Program-made: the position numbers and the translations under genes
Assembly (NCBI GenBank): GCA_017998585.1
Contig: JAGOCT010000011.1
Coordinates: 1 to 15,586 of the forward strand
DNA: 15,586 nucleotides
Direction of reading: 5' to 3'
DNA from: Candidatus Cloacimonadota bacterium
GTDB lineage: Bacteria; Cloacimonadota; Cloacimonadia; Cloacimonadales; WRIO01
Shown: one piece after another, positions 13,559 through 15,586 of the stretch
How the letters are laid out: each line of letters opens with the position of its first letter
Position numbering within the stretch: the stretch's first letter is position 1
Notes under the pieces: generated by a model
What the model was told of the DNA's origin: nothing
The model's database searches: none
The model's input: the letters and a program-made list of their open reading frames with translations, nothing else

Positions 13559-15586
13559 GTTACTTGAAGAAATGAAAGGTAGCTGAATCGTTTTCTTTTT
13601 TAACTGAATAAGAGTTGGATTAAGAAAAGAATGATTGTTTAGTTGTTTTCCATCGATTTCTACCCAATGGTTTTCGGAGAAAACAGAGATATCATAATCA
13701 GCATTATTGCTAATTTGAATTCTATAATGGGTTAAATGTGATTTAAAATAGAATAATTCGTAAAACGTATCTGATTTTTGTATGAGTATATTTTGATCAA
13801 TTGGTTCAAGTGCCATGAGTTTAAATTGATTATCATGAGAATAAGCTGTTTGATTCGTATTTCTAAGAATATTTACAGACATGGTTTTTGTTAGAGTTGT
13901 ATCTATACCTATGCCTATTGCTCTGAATTTCATTGTTAATGAAGTTGATTCGCTAACATTGTACTGGTGATACCATTGCTGTGAACTTATTTGTGTTAAT
14001 TCTGCTTTTTGATTATTGATTGAAAGACTTACACTGTCAGCATTTATTCTATTAGTATAAGCATAAATATGGAGTATATCTGTTAAAAAGGGGTGTTGAA
14101 GAATATTTAGATAAAGTCCTTTATTTAGTAACGCATTACCACCTTTAAACACAAACAATCCCTGATTATTACTTGCAAGAAATTTATCTGTTGTATTTTT
14201 ATTGAGATATTCCAAAACAATCATTTGAATATTATTATCTGTCAGACTACTGTTAGAAGTATTGTAAATCTGCCAGTTGAATTCATCCGTTTTAATCAAA
14301 CCATTCGCTGTTGCAATCCAAATGAATCCTGAACTATCAGCTTTGGCATCATTTATATTATTGACTGGTAGTTGTGAGTTCTCGGTTGTATAAACTAACC
14401 AATTACTTTCTTGTTTTTTTATCAGTCCACTGTTACTTGAAATCCAAACCTGCTGATAATCAGGTGAGAAATTAATTCTTTTTATGAGATTTCCAGGTAA
14501 AGGTGAGTTAAATTTATTATAAACTGTCCACGTATTAATCAATGTATTTAAAATGGATATTCCATAATCAGTGGCTATCCATATTTTATCCAGATTATCA
14601 TAATTGATATCGATGATCACATTAGAAGATAAAGATGAGTTATTTTCGTTGTAAAGAGTCCATTCTGACTGATTACTGATCTTAACAAGGCCACCCCCTT
14701 CAGTTCCTATCCAGATATTTTGATTCTTATCAGTTAGTAATGAGGTAACAGTGTTTGAAGGTAATTCAGAGTTAATCGTATTATAAACAGTCCATGAATC
14801 ATCATTTATGTTAAAACGTGCTAATCCTCCACCTACGTTTTGATATGGCTTTGTACCAATCCATAAATTCCCATAATTATCTAAGGTTAAAGCACTTATA
14901 TTGTTAGAAGGTAATAAAGAATTCGCGACATGATAAACTGTCCAGTTATCGCCATCAAAGTAAGACAAGCCCATAGAAGTACCAATCCAGCGTACATAAC
15001 GGTTATTTATTTTTTTGCTTAAAATAGTATTGACTTTGTTAGAGGGAATCCCTGAGTTCATAAAACTAAAACTGACCCATGAAGTTCCTGTAAGTCTGAC
15101 CATCATTTTTTCTGTTCCAATCCATTTGTACAGACCCTGGATTTTGATACTGTAGATTTGATTACTGGTAATCAATCCCTGAGTATTCTCCATGTTATAA
15201 AGTGTCCATGAGGTGCCAGATAATTTAGCAATTCCATTATCACTGGCAACCCAAACAGGTAATAATGGATCATTCGTATCCGTATCAATATCATAGATGT
15301 AATTAGAGGGGATATTGCTGTTTTGAGTCGTATATGTTGTCCAGACTAACATAGAGTCAATTTTTACCAATCCTCCACCACTGTTTGTATTTCTATTGTA
15401 AACAGCCAGCCACTTATTCTTTTTGTTGTCAATATGAATAGAAGTGATTGTGTTTCCAGTCAGACTTGAATTAGAGGTACTGTATCTTGTCCACTGATTA
15501 TTCCAATCATCATAACGGTAAAGGGAATTAGCAGTACCAATCCATTTAATATATTGGTCTCCAACTTTTTCAATAGCTATTGAAAG
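13295..15586 (-). CDS. Exported beta-propeller protein with C-terminal sorting domain (5' end missing)
   Basis: The reading frame is open to the right edge, so at least 763 residues are seen and the start and signal peptide lie outside. About ten repeats of 42-50 residues occupy the first ~480 visible residues. Each begins W-T-x-Y-N-x-x-N-S-x-L-P-S-N and ends with W-I-G-T-x-x-G-G-L or a variant, the two-component-regulator propeller (Reg_prop) pattern. A region with no clear match follows. The last ~85 residues start at Y-P-N-P-F-N-P-S, then V-x-I-Y-N-L-R-G-Q-x-V, W-N-G-K-D, S-S-G-I-Y-F-Y and M-L-L-L-K. This is a FlgD-like/type IX secretion sorting domain. No histidine kinase domain is present, so it is probably a secreted or surface sensor-like or adhesive protein, not a regulator (inference). 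Confidence 0.88.
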   Translation of the reverse strand, partial: LSIAIEKVGDQYIKWIGTANSLYRYDDWNNQWTRYSTSNSSLTGNTITSIHIDNKKNKWLAVYNRNTNSGGGLVKIDSMLVWTTYTTQNSNIPSNYIYDIDTDTNDPLLPVWVASDNGIAKLSGTSWTLYNMENTQGLITSNQIYSIKIQGLYKWIGTEKMMVRLTGTSWVSFSFMNSGIPSNKVNTILSKKINNRYVRWIGTSMGLSYFDGDNWTVYHVANSLLPSNNISALTLDNYGNLWIGTKPYQNVGGGLARFNINDDSWTVYNTINSELPSNTVTSLLTDKNQNIWIGTEGGGLVKISNQSEWTLYNENNSSLSSNVIIDINYDNLDKIWIATDYGISILNTLINTWTVYNKFNSPLPGNLIKRINFSPDYQQVWISSNSGLIKKQESNWLVYTTENSQLPVNNINDAKADSSGFIWIATANGLIKTDEFNWQIYNTSNSSLTDNNIQMIVLEYLNKNTTDKFLASNNQGLFVFKGGNALLNKGLYLNILQHPFLTDILHIYAYTNRINADSVSLSINNQKAELTQISSQQWYHQYNVSESTSLTMKFRAIGIGIDTTLTKTMSVNILRNTNQTAYSHDNQFKLMALEPIDQNILIQKSDTFYELFYFKSHLTHYRIQISNNADYDISVFSENHWVEIDGKQLNNHSFLNPTLIQLKKKTIQLPFISSSNYPNPFNPSTLIKVNIDSPKENAIVKVTIYNLRGQFVKELYNQETKEKSFLLEWNGKDKNDKPVSSGIYFYTVQYNHIKSTNKMLLLK
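14141..15586 (-). repeat. About ten propeller (Reg_prop-type) coding repeats
   Basis: Leading tryptophans of successive units recur every 42-50 codons, with the shared pattern W-T-x-Y-x-x-x-N-S-x-(L/I)-x-x-N and a later W-(I/V)-(G/A)-(T/S). Units are similar in protein but diverged in DNA, so this is an old array rather than a recent expansion. One further partial unit is cut by the window edge. Confidence 0.85.

Noticed and set aside
15368..15370. TTG on the minus strand as start of the propeller gene
   Set aside because: The same frame stays open for 72 more codons to the window edge and continues the propeller repeat pattern (KWIGT, WTRYSTSNSSL), so the gene begins outside the window.

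Overview
The window is AT-rich bacterial DNA, gene-dense, with almost no intergenic space. Several features point to an anaerobic Gram-negative lineage of the FCB group, with Cloacimonadota or a relative as the best guess: a Bat (aerotolerance-type) operon, a stand-alone LytR_C domain gene next to rsfS, and an exported beta-propeller protein ending in a YPNPFNPS-type C-terminal sorting domain. This is inference from gene content and protein style. No rRNA or marker tree is available here.

Region 1 (1-5794, + strand) is a housekeeping run. It holds the tail of an unidentified gene, an RseC-type membrane protein, the folate genes folB and folK, a shortened GlmU-like nucleotidyltransferase, a HIT-family hydrolase/phosphorylase, a membrane-anchored LytR_C protein, the ribosome silencing factor rsfS, argS and a YfcE-type phosphoesterase. 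Genes overlap by 4-14 bases or are separated by at most 30 bases.

Region 2 (5791-11744, + strand) is a Bat/MoxR cluster. It encodes a small membrane protein of unknown function, the AAA+ ATPase MoxR, a DUF58 protein, a BatD-like exported/membrane protein fused to a cytoplasmic helical domain, two membrane-anchored VWA proteins (BatA, BatB) and a TPR protein (BatC). By family knowledge, MoxR ATPases act with VWA proteins as chaperone-like machines. The VWA domains have intact metal-binding (MIDAS) motifs and the ATPase motifs are intact. A Xer-type tyrosine recombinase (11745-12680) follows directly. The spacing from base 2 to 12680 suggests one very long co-directional transcription unit, and I saw no internal promoter or terminator.

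Region 3 (12658-15586, - strand) is convergent. An exported protein with about ten propeller-type repeats and a C-terminal sorting domain runs off the right edge, so its N-terminus is missing. It is followed 10 bases later by a small TPR lipoprotein whose 3' end overlaps the recombinase gene by 23 bases.

I saw no tRNA or rRNA gene, CRISPR array, insertion sequence or riboswitch, and no gene-free stretch above 300 bases. The main oddities are an arginyl-tRNA synthetase lacking the usual HIGH signature, a GlmU lacking its acetyltransferase domain, a rearranged BatD with a possible second copy of its cytoplasmic domain before moxR, and a phosphoesterase with an altered GN(H/N)D motif. The window is mostly ordinary, and I do not see a clearly new system.
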